DNA of 64,000 bases from Paracentrotus lividus (GCA_940671915.1 CALNVZ010003433.1:52626882-52690881), one strand, 5' to 3'; shown: positions 10,545 to 26,023, numbered from the stretch's first letter. A program made the numbers and translations. The notes: generated by a model from the letters alone, not told the origin.

Positions 10545-13500
10545 CTAAGTATAAAACAAATAGAATTCAGTTACCAAATGGTACGAAATAGAAACTGTCC
10601 ATTAAACGGATTACATTTATCGATTAACATTTTCACGGTTACTTTGTTTGAAAGTATATTTATTCGGATGTCGTTGCCGTTTGAAAAACTGAAAAGTCCT
10701 ACGTTGATTTACGGGACGTCAAAATGATTTGTACATTTGTCTACCTATTATTCAACGATTTAACGAGAAGAAATCTAAAAAAATATAGACATTATTTTGA
10801 TAAATAAACTCTGATAAGCTTATAAATAAATGTTTTACATGCGACATATATAACCTTACCCGTCCATGAATATACTTTTCTTTTTGCGATGTTTTTAGCT
10901 CTTGCTCTTCAAAGGATTCGTTGTCGCTTTCCTTTTCATTAGGCCGTATCGATGAGTCAACTATTAGAAAAGAAATCGTTATTAAAACATTCACTAATGA
11001 GATCAAATTAAGAAATTAGTGATATATGGTGATACAATCAATTGATGAAATAAAAAGTTATAATGGCACGATAATAAAACAATTAAGTATCGCATTTACT
11101 TGCAGTGAACAATCCAGAAAATTAATTGAAATCGGGATCTTTTAGTATTTTCCCCCAGAACAGTTTTTGATTAGGGATAGTTTTCTATTCTTCGAGGGAA
11201 AATCAGAAATTGGGTCCCGAATATGTTCTGAAAACCTGTGAAAAGGGGGTCATTTTGCTGGCTTCCTCTCCAACAGCCTCTAATAGGGGGTAATGTTGAT
11301 GGTGCTGCTTCCCTTACCAAAGCCTGTAAATAGGGGGTAATTTTTCACAGCTTCCCCTACAACAGCGTGTGATATAGGGGATATCTGAATCCGGAACGAC
11401 CGTATACATGTATGGTTTACCACCCGAGTTGGGGGGGGGGGGGGTGTGGGGGCGTTGGTGGTAACTTAAATATTTTTTTTCCTACATCTCCACTCTTCAA
11501 ACTTAAGGATGTAGATGAACATGCATGATGATCCACACCAAATGGGTTGGTCTTTAGATGATTTTGGGAAATGGAAATTAACGTAAGTATTATGATTCCT
11601 ATACTAAAAATACATTAATACGTTACCTGCTGTCTGCTCTGTCGTGTCGGCATATTCTTCGTTGTTTATGGATGCCCAGATTGTTTGAAGGTTTTCATTG
11701 ATCGCAGGGTTTGAAGGCAACATACTTTTCCACGAACGTATCATCTGTACGGCTGCTCTCTGCTTTTCATTGCCTGTTGAGATCGTATCCTTTGAGTCGT
11801 GATCTTTCGTCGTGCGATTTTGGAGTTGGATGTCATCAAGGGTACGGTAGGATAACCCAAGTGCTACGCCAAGATGGTAATACAATGGAATCGTCATGTC
11901 TCCAGTTATGGTGTCATCTACAACTTCTCCCTCTCTTTATAACAAAGCAGATGGACAATAAATGGAACAGTGACATACTTATACTAAAAACTCTCACTTT
12001 CATTGACAAAAACAGTGGAAATAGAATTGGAAGAGTGACGCGATTCCTGGGAAATCTGGTACTCTTTAATAAAGAACTTATATAATTGTAATTTGGCGCA
12101 ACATCTCAAACTTTAACAGGAATATTCCATGCTTTGAAAACAAATCAATGCGCTTGTGCCCTTTGGAAAGGCACCAACTTCCAAGTCCACTGGAAAGGAC
12201 TTAAATCTGTATGTCCCCAATCGCTTTCACTTTTAATTCCCACCTAGCTAAAACAAAATAAGTGACACAAAAAGTGCTATTGAACAATTATATACGGCCG
12301 CTAGAGGTGGTGGTTGAAACTATGGTCCCCGCAGTGACGCGATCGAATGCGACTATTTAGTATGAAATTAATAGAAGAAAATAGTCTCATTCGCGTATAT
12401 TATTGGTCTATAGACGTCATCGGTGTCAAAAGATTCTAGATCTAACGTTAGACCTAAAGAAAATTATGGGTAGAGATCTATGCCTTGGGTGTGCCGTTTA
12501 GTCGGTTTGCCCTCAGCTTCGAATACTCGATAGGCCACTATCGCTTGATTACGGCTGAAGGTACTATTCTCAGCTTGTGACGTCAGATGACAGGATTCAT
12601 GGCATTTCTGCCCAATTTTATGACGTTGGTTGGAACTATCTTTGGTCACATCATGGGGTTTCGACCAATCACCTGTTCAGATTCTTATTATGACGGATGT
12701 AATCAGTTATGTCTTCAACTTACCGCAATTCTGTCTGTCGATCATGATCCGTGTCTTTGTCGTGTGTTGAACTTGTCTCACCTACAAAATAACAGAATTT
12801 TCATTTAGCTGTCTCCGTCTAAGCTTGGCTTTCGTTTTCCTTTTGATATTAGCCTTAAGGGGGCCGTCACACTGAGGTCGTTCTATAACGTTCTTGCCCG
12901 TTTTTGCCCGTTTAAAAAAAAAATGCTGAACGGGCTTTGGTCGGGTTGGAACTTATAACTTTGAAAAATAATTTCTTGAATACGATGCTAGGCAGTTCAT
13001 AAATAGTTCTCGTTACGTCAATTCCGTCTTTATCGCGTCCGCAATACGTTGTTATCCAGTTCAGAACGAGTAAACTGCTCGTTCACTCTATACCGTTCGT
13101 AGCACGTCCAAACGGTCACTAAAAGTGCCTATGCGCAGCATGATAAAAGTTAGGTACCACGTTCGTAGTACGTCCTTCTCGTTCAGAGTAAGTCCTACCC
13201 GTTTAAGGAACGTTGTCACTACGTCGGATTTTTTTGGAAATCCGACCGAGCTAGTCCATGAAGTTCGTAAACAGATCGTAAGAAGTATTTACTACGTCCA
13301 CTCAGTTTACACACAGACTATGCCCGTTCGGCAAAATTTGCAAGGACGTAGTAGGAACGAGCTCAGTGTGACGGGGGTATTAGCTATTAGTTGGGTCGAT
13401 CCCTCTCCCCCAACATTTCAAGCATATCCTTACATGAGAAAGTTTACATCATTATTGAAACTCATTGAAAGGGTCCTTATTAATAACTAGAATTTAAAGA

Positions 13501-16500
13501 TTGGGCCAATCCATCCAATTAAAACACATCAACTGTCAAAAAGACCAATCAACAAATTAAAGTTTGGGGTCCGAAATGGTCTGCTCTGAATTAAATAGAG
13601 TTGGCCAAAACATTATTGTTTCCCATGAAACCAATTGTTCATGATTCATTGAAAATAGTTGAAACAAATTGGCCCTAATTTATCCCCATCAAAACCATTA
13701 ACACTATGGTATGTCCCATTTCAACCAATTCGTACCTGAAACATTTAGTGGAGACAAAATCATTACAAAAATTTGCCAAAATTTTTAAACCAATTTTAGT
13801 CTTAGGAATGGCATATGGTCCAATTGTAACTAACAAGTACTTAAACATATTTTACCAAGCTGCTATTTCTGTTTTATATTCTGAATACAAATGAGTTGCA
13901 TCGGCCGTGCACCTAAATCTTTTCTGGTGATAATTGTTCCGTTTTTTAATCTATTCTAGTATAGTAAGGGGGGAAAGAAGAAGTAAGTATCGTAACGATG
14001 GACTGCCGATGGCATTAGGGTAAGCGTTGGGGTAAGTAGAAAGCTGAAATTAATCTTTCGATTAGTATAAAAAAATGACCGCGGAGCAATTGTCATTAAA
14101 ACAAAGCACTGGTTCAAGAGCGGATTGATTTGTTTCGTATGTTTTACTACCAACCTGCTTTGCACTTTCATTCTGATACTAACAAGCTGAAACAACATGA
14201 TGGAATAGGATTTCTCAAATTTTCAAAATTCTATACTCACCGTCAAACATTGCTATGAAAGACATGGTGCCTAACTTGTCAGTCCCACTAGCCGTTTGAA
14301 GAGTCAAAGTATTCATCTTTGCATTGGTATCTGACGGGTGTATGGCTACTAATGATACGAGGGTCTTGTTCTTGTTAAACACTTCTCTTGCTGGAAGGAT
14401 CTGTGATAAAAGGAATCTATTCAGGTGTTTTGACTTGCAAATATTAGGTTAAACAAATTATACGTACGAAGTGTAGGATTGTGTAACCATAAAAAGGCTA
14501 ATTGTTTCTCCTAATGTAGAAACAAAAATAAAGCAGCTTCATCTTCTGGGCCCATATTCATAAAGCCCTAAATCTAGTTGTCAACTTATACAGTATACAG
14601 TAAGGTGATAAGTACGCCTATGAAGGTTTTTATGAATATGGGCCCTGGTCTGTAATGTATATTTTAAACAATTCTTTAAATGCTAAATCGCCTCTAAGTT
14701 CGATAAAATTTTCCATCAGGTGAATCCCTTTAAAAACATGAAGAAAAAAAATTATGTCATAACATCAACTACGTGCGATATCTTCAATTTTTTTTTAATA
14801 AAGGGGGTTGTCTTTTTTAATTTGAAAGACAGCACTAATACAAAAGTAAAGAAGAAAGAAAGTAAAACTAGGTATCAATATGACTGATACGAAAGAGAGG
14901 TATAATTACCATCTGTCTGTCACCGCATCTAAGTACTAAGTCAGGTGAATGAGGTTCTAGTATGAAGCCTTTTGAAGGATGTACCTGACGGTACGATCTG
15001 GCTTCTTCGTCCATGAGGATCTCCTGGATATGACACAAGATGCGAGAGTCTTTGTTCGAAATGATCAATTATCTATTCCATGAGCCTCTAAACACTTTCG
15101 ACTTAAAATTTTATTCATCGAACATTGTGTGAAATTTTTCGATATTATTCATTCTTTCCCTTGCAACAGAAAAAAAATGGAGTTAAACATATTCATTCTG
15201 CAAATCTAAAACCTTTTGTCATGAGTGCTTTGGGCACTCGAAAGATCTGTGATCTCTATCTCCGTATTAAAAGCAACCTTCGCGTCTTTTTCGAAACCCA
15301 GTTTACAAATTGACTTCCTCACACTCGCGTATTTGGACCCAATCGATATAAATATACATACATTTCTATTTTTATTTCTCAGTAGGCAGCGGATTTGTCT
15401 TTACACAGTAATTAATGCTAAGCGACCCATTCTTTTGAAGCTTAACCTTAATTTTCACATCCCTCTATTTTTTAATCAATTCCCCTCTAACATTTCGTAT
15501 TTCAATTACCTCCACCATCCCAGGTGTGTCCTCATGAATATAAACCCGCATAGCGATATATTGTCCACACTGTATGCTCTCAGGTAGGAAAGGTGAACAC
15601 AGTAATCGTTTCCCATTGGTATGTTTGTTGAACTCCACCGGAATCCACAGTTCTGATTGGTCGAACTTTCCAATTCTAAGGTTAAACTTCTTTTCCTCAA
15701 TTTTGCAGACATTGTCATCATCTGAATAATCTATTCGTCTGACTGTGATAAGATTGTTTGTTCAATGTTTAAAAACAAATGATATGTGAATTAATAAAAT
15801 AAATACATACCAACTAAGCGCGTATGTATCACAACGCATGGCTCCTTTAGTCCACGCTGTCAATTACAAAAATTATATGTATCTTTATTTACATCTTGTT
15901 TACTATCGTACAGACTTTAACACCCCCCCCCCCAAAAAAAACAAAAAAAAAAACAAACAAACAAAAACAAAAACAAAAACAACTAGAGCTTTTATAATTG
16001 TAATGCGTACAATTATCGGTGGTATGTACTGATATGTATTTGTAATGCAAAAAAAGTATACAGCAATTGGCTACAGGAAAGAGAGAGAACAAAACTGAAA
16101 CGAAAAGAGAGAGTAAAATAACTTTTTTGAAAAAGAAGAAAATGAATTGTGTAATGTGATGAATTTGACATTTAATCACCTTTTACAATTTGACTGTTTG
16201 GGAACTGTCTCAGCCTTAACATGAAAAGCATTTGGGAGAAAATCAACCAATATTTATCCTGATAATAACTAAATTTGGATTGAAAAAAAAAGAAGAAATT
16301 TTGGGTTTGCATGAGAATATGCCGATGTTTTATTCCTTAGACCCCACATTTTATAAGTGGATTATATTTACTATGTCATAAACTTTCAGAGCATGTGAAA
16401 AAATAAATAGGGTTTCGACCTTTCGGACGAGATTTGGAGGATTCTAAAGACGTATGTTTTGTTATGTTTTTACGTTATTTGCCCCATTGACGCACGCGCG

Positions 16501-19500
16501 GAAATTGAAATTTGATGAGCGCATGCGTCTGTATGTTCGGCTGGAAACGATTTGAAATAAATAGAAACTCCTAAGAGAATTGTCTAAATTGCCAATCAAC
16601 ACAAAAACCCGGAATTTTAGGCGATTTACAAAGTGCGCGCAAAACGCGCGCACGGGCGCTTACGCGCGAAAATTTTCAAAATTCTTGAAATGGCCTGAAA
16701 CATACTTTGTATGTATATGGGGTGATTTTGAGCATTCTTAGATTTTGACACACCGGTTTTTGAAAATTTTCAACCTGTTACAAGCATTTATCAAATAGGC
16801 TGTCGGATTATTTTTTGTTAGGAAAATGACGCTCTTCATTGAAGAACCAACAGCATGATTCATTGGACAAAATTTTGAACAGGCACAACGCTTCCTGACT
16901 GTAAAAAAAAAAAAAAAAAAAAAAAGAGCATTTGCAAATTGAGGGTGGGTTCCAACTCTGGAAAAGATAATGGGGTTGGCCGTTGGATCCTGAAATATAT
17001 TCAGGATTTTTTGTGTAGGCATGTTTTGGCCAAAAATTGGCATAATTTGGTAAATTTGACAAATTCGCAGTGGGCGCTTTAGTTTCCAACTTGAACAGAC
17101 CGAACATGATTTCGTTATAAATAGTCTAAAGAGTGATTATGTGTCAAATTGTGTCAATATTTCAGATTACTTTAAGAGCAAAAAAATCAATGATCTCGAA
17201 GCTGCATCTCCGCGCTACCGCATTAATGCCGCGCAAACGATCGTGCGCCGCGCATTTTTTCTGAATCTTAAAATGACCTGAAAACGTACTCTAACCTTCA
17301 GCATAAAGTGATTTTGAACCATATTTAATTTTGCCGCGCGCGTAAGTTCCTTATCCGCGCGTATCTTACGCGCGCGCATTAATGTTTAAAAAGATGCCTT
17401 TTAATTCTAAAAGTTTATGTGTACTAAATATATGAATCAATCAAATGATTATTAGGTTATGAATTTTATGATAGAATAATCGTGATTTTACAAATGCGTC
17501 TTAGATGACGTTCAATTATGCTAATTGAGCTAGAAAAGTATATCAGTGCTCAGATTTCATGATGATCTATCATTGCTGAAAATTTGAAATGTTTTAATGC
17601 ATTATTTTTGGAGTTATCGTGTCTACAAGAATTGACAAGAAAGAAAAAAAAAGATTCGGACAATAACAAGAGGTGATATGTACATACGTACATACCACCT
17701 AATGAGATGGCTTGTCCAATGCAAAATACACGTACACTTCAAATGTGATGAAATGACATGCCTTCTTTAATCGCCAATTTCGACTACAAAGCCGGGGGTA
17801 AAACCAAATTAAATTCGCCAATGTTGTAGGGAATTGTCTCGGCTACAACATACTGAACATTTGAAAGAAAAACGGCACATATTTACTGAGAAACCCTCCT
17901 CTTTGTATCAAGATTATGCGTCATTTAGCTGAAATCGGTATTTTGAAACGCAAATCGAAATTTTGAGTTTAGGAGCCATTATGATAATGTTGCAATGACG
18001 ATAACAGAGACGCCACAGGGGTTAACTGAAATTTCCTGAACTTAGCGAAGCGAAGTGAGCGAAGCGAACGGAGCTCTCGCCCCCCCCCCCCCAAGCCGGG
18101 GGTCCAGGGGCCCGCTTTAGCGCCCCTGGCGGGGGACCAGGGGGCAGCGCCCCCGGAAGCTCCTGGATTTTAGTATTTTTAAACAGTTTAGAGACTGCAT
18201 TTTTGACACATTTCACCAATTTGTTTTGCAAAACAAAAACAAATAAATCACAATGAATAAAAGTCTTACATGTTGTGTAATAAAAACCCAACAAATTTTT
18301 ACAAAATAAACCCATATTCACCTAAATCTTAATCCTAATCCTAATCTTAATCCAAACCTTCAAACTGAAGGAAAGAATTAATATTTAAATCAAGGTTCAG
18401 GTTAGGAAGTTTAAACTTTAAATTTTAGTCACACACAGATCTGGCTGCCAACCTTTAGAAGTAAAAATTAGTAATCTAGAAAAATCGTAATTTCTTACGC
18501 GGTAAGAATTTCCTTAAAAAAAATGCAAAAAATCGGCACGCATCACAGAATTGTCCTTAATTTTGCCCTAGGGCCTAGGTACACAAAACTTAGCGATATT
18601 TTGCTTTGTTGCTAGCATCTCTGGCAGCTCAATATTTGGCTGATTTTATGCATTTTTGGATAGGCTATCGTATGAACCACCATCATGTTCGGACGGAAGA
18701 AAAAAATCCTTATTTTCTTACGCGGTAAAAATTTCCTTTGAAAAAAATCGGGCAAACAAACCTTGCAATGATGAGCATGTTTTCACCTTTAGAAGATGGT
18801 ATGATACAAGGCCTAATGAAAAGAAAAGAAAGAAGAAATAGACTTAATGTCTATTTCTTCTTTCTTTTTTTGGAGGCTAAAGTTGCCATGTTGATCTCAA
18901 TCAAATTCCCATGCGATAGCTTTTTAGATCCAGGTATAATCCAAGTTTAATCCAGCTAAAAAATCCAGGGCCGGTATCCTGAAAATTGTCTTATCTTTTA
19001 TCTTATCTTTTATCTTATCTCAAAAGATAATAGACCGCTAATATATGGCTTAAGACGTATTCCGAAAATTATCTTATCTCTCTAAGGACCACCCTTATAT
19101 TATCTCTGTCACGCCCCGTTCACGCCCAATTTTTTACCATCAACGAATCATTAAAGGTTTAAAATACTTAGGTCAACCAATCGAAGTGCCCCTTCTTTAA
19201 AAATATTAAGATGCGCTTCGCGCACCATTAAAATTAGGCGTAGTTTAATCTTGCGCGATTTGTGCGCTTTCGTCTGCAAGCTAAATTTTCTTTATGACGT
19301 AAAATTTATTCTATTGTGACGTTTCTTCTGGGTTTTCTCAACAAAAAAGCCCATAAAATGAAAATGTGTATCATTTCGAATGAGGTCGTAAATTGCAACA
19401 AATAGGCAAAATCTACTCTAATTTCTTCGGGATGTTTCTTATGTAGGCCTGTTGACATCGCTTAGCTAGTGAAGATAATATGCTTGTTCTTCCTTAACTC

Positions 19501-22500
19501 AGGAAGACTTAATTAGGCGCAAATTCCGGAGGGAGATGATTCAATAGCTCCGCCCTGACCTTTCTTAGATAAAAATTTTCCTTGTTGTTGCCAAGGTAGT
19601 TAAGATAAAAAATAGTTAAGGATAATTTCAGAAATACCTATTGATCTCGAAGATTTTAGTCTTCTTCTTTCTCTTTCTGTCTTCGCAATGATAAGTACAT
19701 CCTCTTAAAGAGTGATAGTCGTACATTGGGCGAAAGCAAGTGCACAGTCTTCCGGGAATATAGGATAGAGTGCAAGAATGACGAGCAAAAATAAGACTAA
19801 CTATGGTAGCGAAGTATGGGAAAATCGGAGTGTGTGGGTTAGTCACTCTAGTCAGTAACGAAGCGTTAGAGTTGAGCAGTGTGGAGGGAGGTTGTGTTAT
19901 TGGAAAGAGACCTCATGGAGCGGGGGCCGAGAAACCGACGACCGGGAGAGGGAGGGACGATGTCAAGCACCAGTGACAGAGCGTTACACATGGGGAGAAA
20001 ATATAGCTATGTTGGGGTAAGGGTTGGGGCGTGTCGATGCCACTATTATCTCTGGGTCTCAGAGGTGTGTGCTTGTCTAAGTATTCTGTAAGGTGAGTGT
20101 CCTCTTTGTTCCTGTTTATCCTGGTTGTTTGATCTGGGTTATGAAAGTAAAAGCAAGGAAAGCGTGGAGGACCCGTGGCAGGTAATGGCTAGTGAGGACC
20201 GATGTCATGAATTCGTAGTTAAGTACAACGCTATTTGATATGCTCGTAAACGCTCAGGATGAATACTACGAGACTTTTTGGGCATACTGTGCCAATTCAA
20301 GTTCAGGCGAAGTTACGGCACGCCCCGGCACGTGATTGGCCAAATTAAAGAAGATCGTAGCTTTAGGGTAGGCCACTGTTTGGTGAGTATTCCATGCTAC
20401 GTTGATGGTAATATCAAGAAGTTACGAACAGGGCTGCTCTCCGTTGAAGTACCATATCTATTTAGATGTGATTTCACATGGTATGAGGGTCCCATACAGT
20501 AGAGGAGTACTCTAAAAGTCGGTCTGACCGTATGATCTTGTTAGAGCTCCGTGTCTCTTTGAATTTGTGGAGAACATTTTCGTCAGGTGTGCTCGTCGCT
20601 AGAAAAAGCAGAGTGTCGTATCTGGGTGTATACCTTACACATGATGGTTATTGAAGACATCCAACGTTATACGCAGTTCAGAGGAACGCTCAACGAGATG
20701 AGGAACGCCTAGTCATGAAGCCCCCCTGAGAATAAGATAGTGTTGTAGGAAGTAGGGCGAGCCCAGTCACGTTTTTGCCTTCATCCCACTAGTGCGATAG
20801 TGTTCTGTCCCACGAGCGGAATTTGAGATGGCGCAACGTAGTGATTAGATGTCGATAGCCAAGTGGATGTTTGGTCGAATTGTATTCGGTTCACTTAGAG
20901 ACGTTTACTAGGAGAAAGATGTTCGAACATTAGCTTTAGCATTTCACACTTGTCACGCGACATTGAACAGGGAACGATTGTCTGGAGTACCAGCTTTTAC
21001 CGACTCGCACTGCCCTTTGGACAGATTGAAATGGTAAGTATCGTTGGTGGATTGAAGAGCAATTGAATTCAGTAAACTTCGAAGGGGTAATTGAATGGAT
21101 AATGGGCAGTAGTTAGCGGGAGTAAGAATTGAGCGTCATCAGGGTAGCACCCCGACACGAAGTTGATTATGCGAAGGTGAGCTGGAGAGACACTTGGGGG
21201 AGGTCATGTAATTGAAGACGCGGCATGGAACAGTTGAGCTGCCGACGAGTTGCCGTTAGGATTCTTATGTGTCTTGTGGACACACCTAGAGACACGCTTT
21301 GGCTAACTACTGCTCTTACTCCTTCAAAGTGCCGCCTCTCGTTGCGTGGGCGATCGTTTTTGGCACGCAAGAAGGTCATTCGAATCTCGCAGAGACAAGA
21401 GATGGACCTCTGATTAGTCTTCGCTCACGTGATTGGCCGAGTTTCAGGAGATTAGGGTATTACGATTGTTTGGCACGGCGATCGAACCGCTTTGGAAAAT
21501 GTCCAAAAGTATTTCGCGTCGATCTGTAGTGTATTATCCGCGGCCGTGCGAAGGGCCCTGCAGCAAGATCTTGTAAAAAGCGCTGTTGACCAGCAAGCTT
21601 GGGTACTCACAAAGGAGGATTTTGTCCGCGCGGTCTGCGGGTCGAAATGCGCAGAATTGACCTGTTTACTTTACTGCTGGCTGGAAGCTGGGCGAAGGAG
21701 TAAGGTGTTTGGGGGTGTCGGTCGGTCAAAGATGGTGGTCAACAGTTTAAAGACTCGTTGGCTGTGATGATGTGTGCAAGCGTTCAGTTGGTCTTTCGAA
21801 TAAGATAATTGAAGTCTGAAGGTGTAGTAAAAAGTGTTTTTGTAGGTTGATCTTGGCGGTTCAGTTCCCCGGTTTTGGTGGGTTTTGTGTCAACCTGGCT
21901 TCTTTAATGAGAGGATGTAGGCGCCTTACCGGGTTAGGATGAACTAGTTCTATAATCTTGAGGTTATTTTGCCCTGATGGAGGGTTGCATTAAAGAGACA
22001 GAGGGCGGGTGCGAGTTCATAGCAGCCTCCCTCATAGATACGCAGGCAGGTTGTCTGAGCCGCTAGCTGTATGGGCTTGATCTTGAGCGGAGTCTCTCAA
22101 TAACCCTTCCTTATCAACAGAGAACTCTGGAACTGGTGGGTGAGGACTTTCACCCATGTCTGGAGAGATTGTTGCATAGTGTCATCCGTGATAACAGAGG
22201 CAAACTGTTCATTGAGAAGGTTGGCCTTGCTGTGGTGCGCTTCACTACTGGGAGAATACCGTCCGTTCCAGGTAGGGTGCACACTGAATTACACACTGTT
22301 TGTTTTTTATGAAGGACCAGAATCTTTGGTTTACCTTTCTCATTATAAGCATGTCGCTGATATGTATGTAGGATTTGATCTTACACTCAGACTGCTACAC
22401 TTTTTGATTTTCTAATATCTTGTCCACTTGTTTTTTTTCCTTGATCTGCGAGCTAATTTGTAAGCTCTTCTTTTCCTTCTGGACAGGGCTTTGATTTTGC

Positions 22501-25500
22501 CATTGATCCATGGTTACGATCGTGACGGAGGTGAACTTATAAGAATGGGACTACGTGTAAGGGATTTGATGAAGTTCAGAAGACAAAAGCATCCATAGTG
22601 TGTCAACATCGGTTGCAATTGAATTTTCCTCAATCAGCCTGTTTCCAAAAGTACGGATCACTGATTTAATGTGACCCATGTCTGCTTTTTTCCAGAGGAA
22701 AATCTTGTGTCGTACGGGCTTCTGTTTCCGATAGGGTGAGAACCATGTCATGGTCACCAACTCCTGGGGTGGGCACACATTTTGAAGTCAGCGAGGGTCT
22801 GTTGGTGAGGAAAAGTTCTAAGGTCTTCTCTCCTCTCGTTGAGAAGTCAACAATTTGTGTAAGGCCTACATCAGAGAACGTAGAAAGAAAATTATTGTTC
22901 ACTGCATTTGTGTATTGGTGGGTCTCAAAAGCTCCTGTAGACCTATTGAAGTCAGGGAGATTAAAATCTCCACCAACCCAAAAAACAGCGGACGGATTTT
23001 TGGTTACGATGTCCCTGATGGCTAGACACATATCTTGCGCATAGGCCACGTCGTTTTGGGGAGGCCGGTATGCCGATATGACAATCAGAGTTTGTTGGCC
23101 GTAGAGTTGGATTTTGGTAGCTATCAATTCACATGTAGAGTCTATCTTGATCTCACAATCAATAATGTCCTTTCTTGTGGCTAATAATACACCGCCATAG
23201 CCGTCGGCTCGATCCTTCCTAATAGGCGCGTTAAAGCCAGGGGGCATTATCTCAGAGTTTAATATTGATGGTTTAAGCCATGTTTCGTTTACAATGATGA
23301 TATCAGGTTGGCAGCTTTCAACAGCCTCCCAAAAAGATTCTCTTTTTGCTGGAAAGCTTTGGAGATTTACAGATAAAACTTTGAGGGGCTTAGGTTCATT
23401 CTTCCTCTTTCCAGATCCTTTCCGAGTCGGTGAAGATTGATGAACAGGAGATCCTGGATGTAGATCAGGGTCTAGGGATGCTTGGCTCGAGTCACTCTTT
23501 GTGCGAGTTGAACTGGAACTAGTAGAGGACGTCAGGTCATTGTTGCTACTCAGAGGAGCAAATTTATTGTCCGTTTCATTCAAATACGAGTCCAGAAGAG
23601 ATAGGCTATGGTTGAGGGAATCACATTTACTACAAATCCAGGTGACGTTAGACTAATTGTTGACATGATCATAAGATTCAGATGACATTCCCATACAATC
23701 TGTGTGATACCAAGTATCACAATTATCACATGCCACGGCTGTTCTCGTTTTTGACCAGCGGACGGCTTTGTGGCATACACCACAGGGAAATTTTGGTTTA
23801 TAGGGGCGGGGACCTTGGTTCATTTCTGTATCATGTGACTGGATAATCAGTAGAATAGCAATGAACATGAACACAGAGTTTTTCTTCGGCTCAGGTTGAT
23901 GTCTGGTATGGGAGAGGCTATACATTGAGGTAGCCCATGACGCTTGGAGATATTTACAGCTTGTTGAATACTGTTGACAGAAATCTCGGCCATAATTAAT
24001 GACAGGGGAACATTCATCAAGCAGGCGTATCTGCTTTTCTCCTGTAATAATGCTTGACGAAAAAGGTGTAGAAAAATGCTCTGTAATAAGCAGATTTGTA
24101 GCTAGGATTGGTAATAGTAGCAAACTGGCATAAATATCTGGGTTGAACATGATGATAAGATATAACTCGTCAGGTTTTACGCAAGAAAAGTCAAAGAGGT
24201 TGTATTACAATACATGCATGATGCAGACAGACTGCTGTTGACTGTTGTTTGTGTTGGTAGACAGTACAGTCCATAATTAAGACAGAACAGAAACAAAGTA
24301 CTTTCATTCAGCGAACTGACCTCAATATGAGGAACAAAAATATAAACTAAATGCTGAAGAAATCCTCAGAAATTTGGCATCAGTCCTGGAGATGATTTTC
24401 CATGACTGTAATCATTGTTGAAGAGTTTATCAAGATGAACTGTTAGTAGGTACTAACAAGTTCAGTCGAGTCTAGCCTCTACTATTGTTGAGTTACATGC
24501 ACAAACAGGCATGCATGGGACTACACTGTAGCATATTTCCAAGATGGCTGATCATAGGTGCTTGGACCCGCGAAATGAAACTTGAAGAATTTCAGAAATT
24601 TGATGCTAGGTATCCTTAAAATTCCATGAAGTGTGTCCCATATAAGTTTGAAGATATAATTGATGTAATTTAGCGAGATTTTGATGCTGAAAAGTAGAAT
24701 TTAGATCCCCCAAAAATGAATTTTTTAAGAGCACTTCCAAAATACGTGTTCCCGCGAATGCGATCCTGATGTACAATCTTGCGCCCAGAAATATTTGTGC
24801 GCCGGTACGTGTCTAACTTTACGCAAAACAGCTCTGACATCATGCGCGCTCCGCGAACTTACAAGAAAGATAGAGAAAGATAAGATTAATTTTCGGAATA
24901 CGAATTTGTCTTAACTTGAAGAGTACAAGAATATTTGTCTTAAGATAAGTTGTCGGAATACGCCCCAGGGTAGTGTTGTGTTTTGTCTCACGCACCTGCT
25001 CAGGCGCGCGCGCAGCCGCCTGCATGCGATATGCACCCAGCGCGAGCGCAGCTAACCACCGGCCGAAAAGCTAGGGCGAGTAGCCGAGCGGGAGTCGATG
25101 GTTTCGCTCCTCCATCCAGCAATGCAAGCATGGGTGTGCGCGCGCATTCGCGCCCCCGCTGGCGCTAGTGCGCCGCTTGTATGCAAAGATCATGCACTCA
25201 ACTCTGAAAAGATAATTGGGGGTTGCCGTTGATCCTGAAGATTATTCAGGATTTTGTTGTAGGCATGTTTTGGCCAAAAATGGCATATTTTGGTAAAATT
25301 GACAAAATTCGCCGTGCGCGTAGTTCCAACTGAACAGACCATGATTTCGTTATAAATAGTCTAAAAAGTAGTGATTATGGGTCAAATTGTTGTCATAATT
25401 ATTCAAGATTACTTTAAGAGCAAAAAATCAATGATTCAAGCTGCCATTCTTCGCCTACGCGCATTAATGCGCGCAAATTCGTGCTGCGCGCATTTTTTCT

Positions 25501-25988
25501 TGAACATGCTAAAATGACCTGAAACGTACTCTACTTCAGTCCATAAAGGGAATTTGAACATTTTTATATTTTTTGCCTGCGGCGCTGATAATTCTTATAT
25601 GCGCGTACCTTTACGTGCGCGCATTATCGTTCTAAAAGATGCGCTTTCAATTTAAAGTTTATGTGTACTAATATGATCATCAATGATTATTAGTTTGAAG
25701 TATGATTGATATGCTGATTTACAAAAGTGGGGCGTCTAGATGAACGTCACATTATGAGTAGAAAAGATTTCATGTGCTCAGATTCATGATGATCTATCAT
25801 GCTGAAAATTTGAAATGTTTAATGCATTATTTTTTGGGTTTATCGCGTTTACAAGAATTGACCAGGAAAATAAAAAAAAAAAGAAGATTCGGACAATAAC
25901 AAGAGGTGATATGTACATACGTTACGATACCACCTTAAAACAAAAACACAAAATTCTACAGCACAAACGTACTACCCCCCCCCCCCCG

Positions 25989-26023
<35 letters not shown>

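Noticed and set aside
23580..23783. 67-codon minus frame over the PHD finger
   Set aside because: A shadow frame; the PHD cysteines lie in the other frame.
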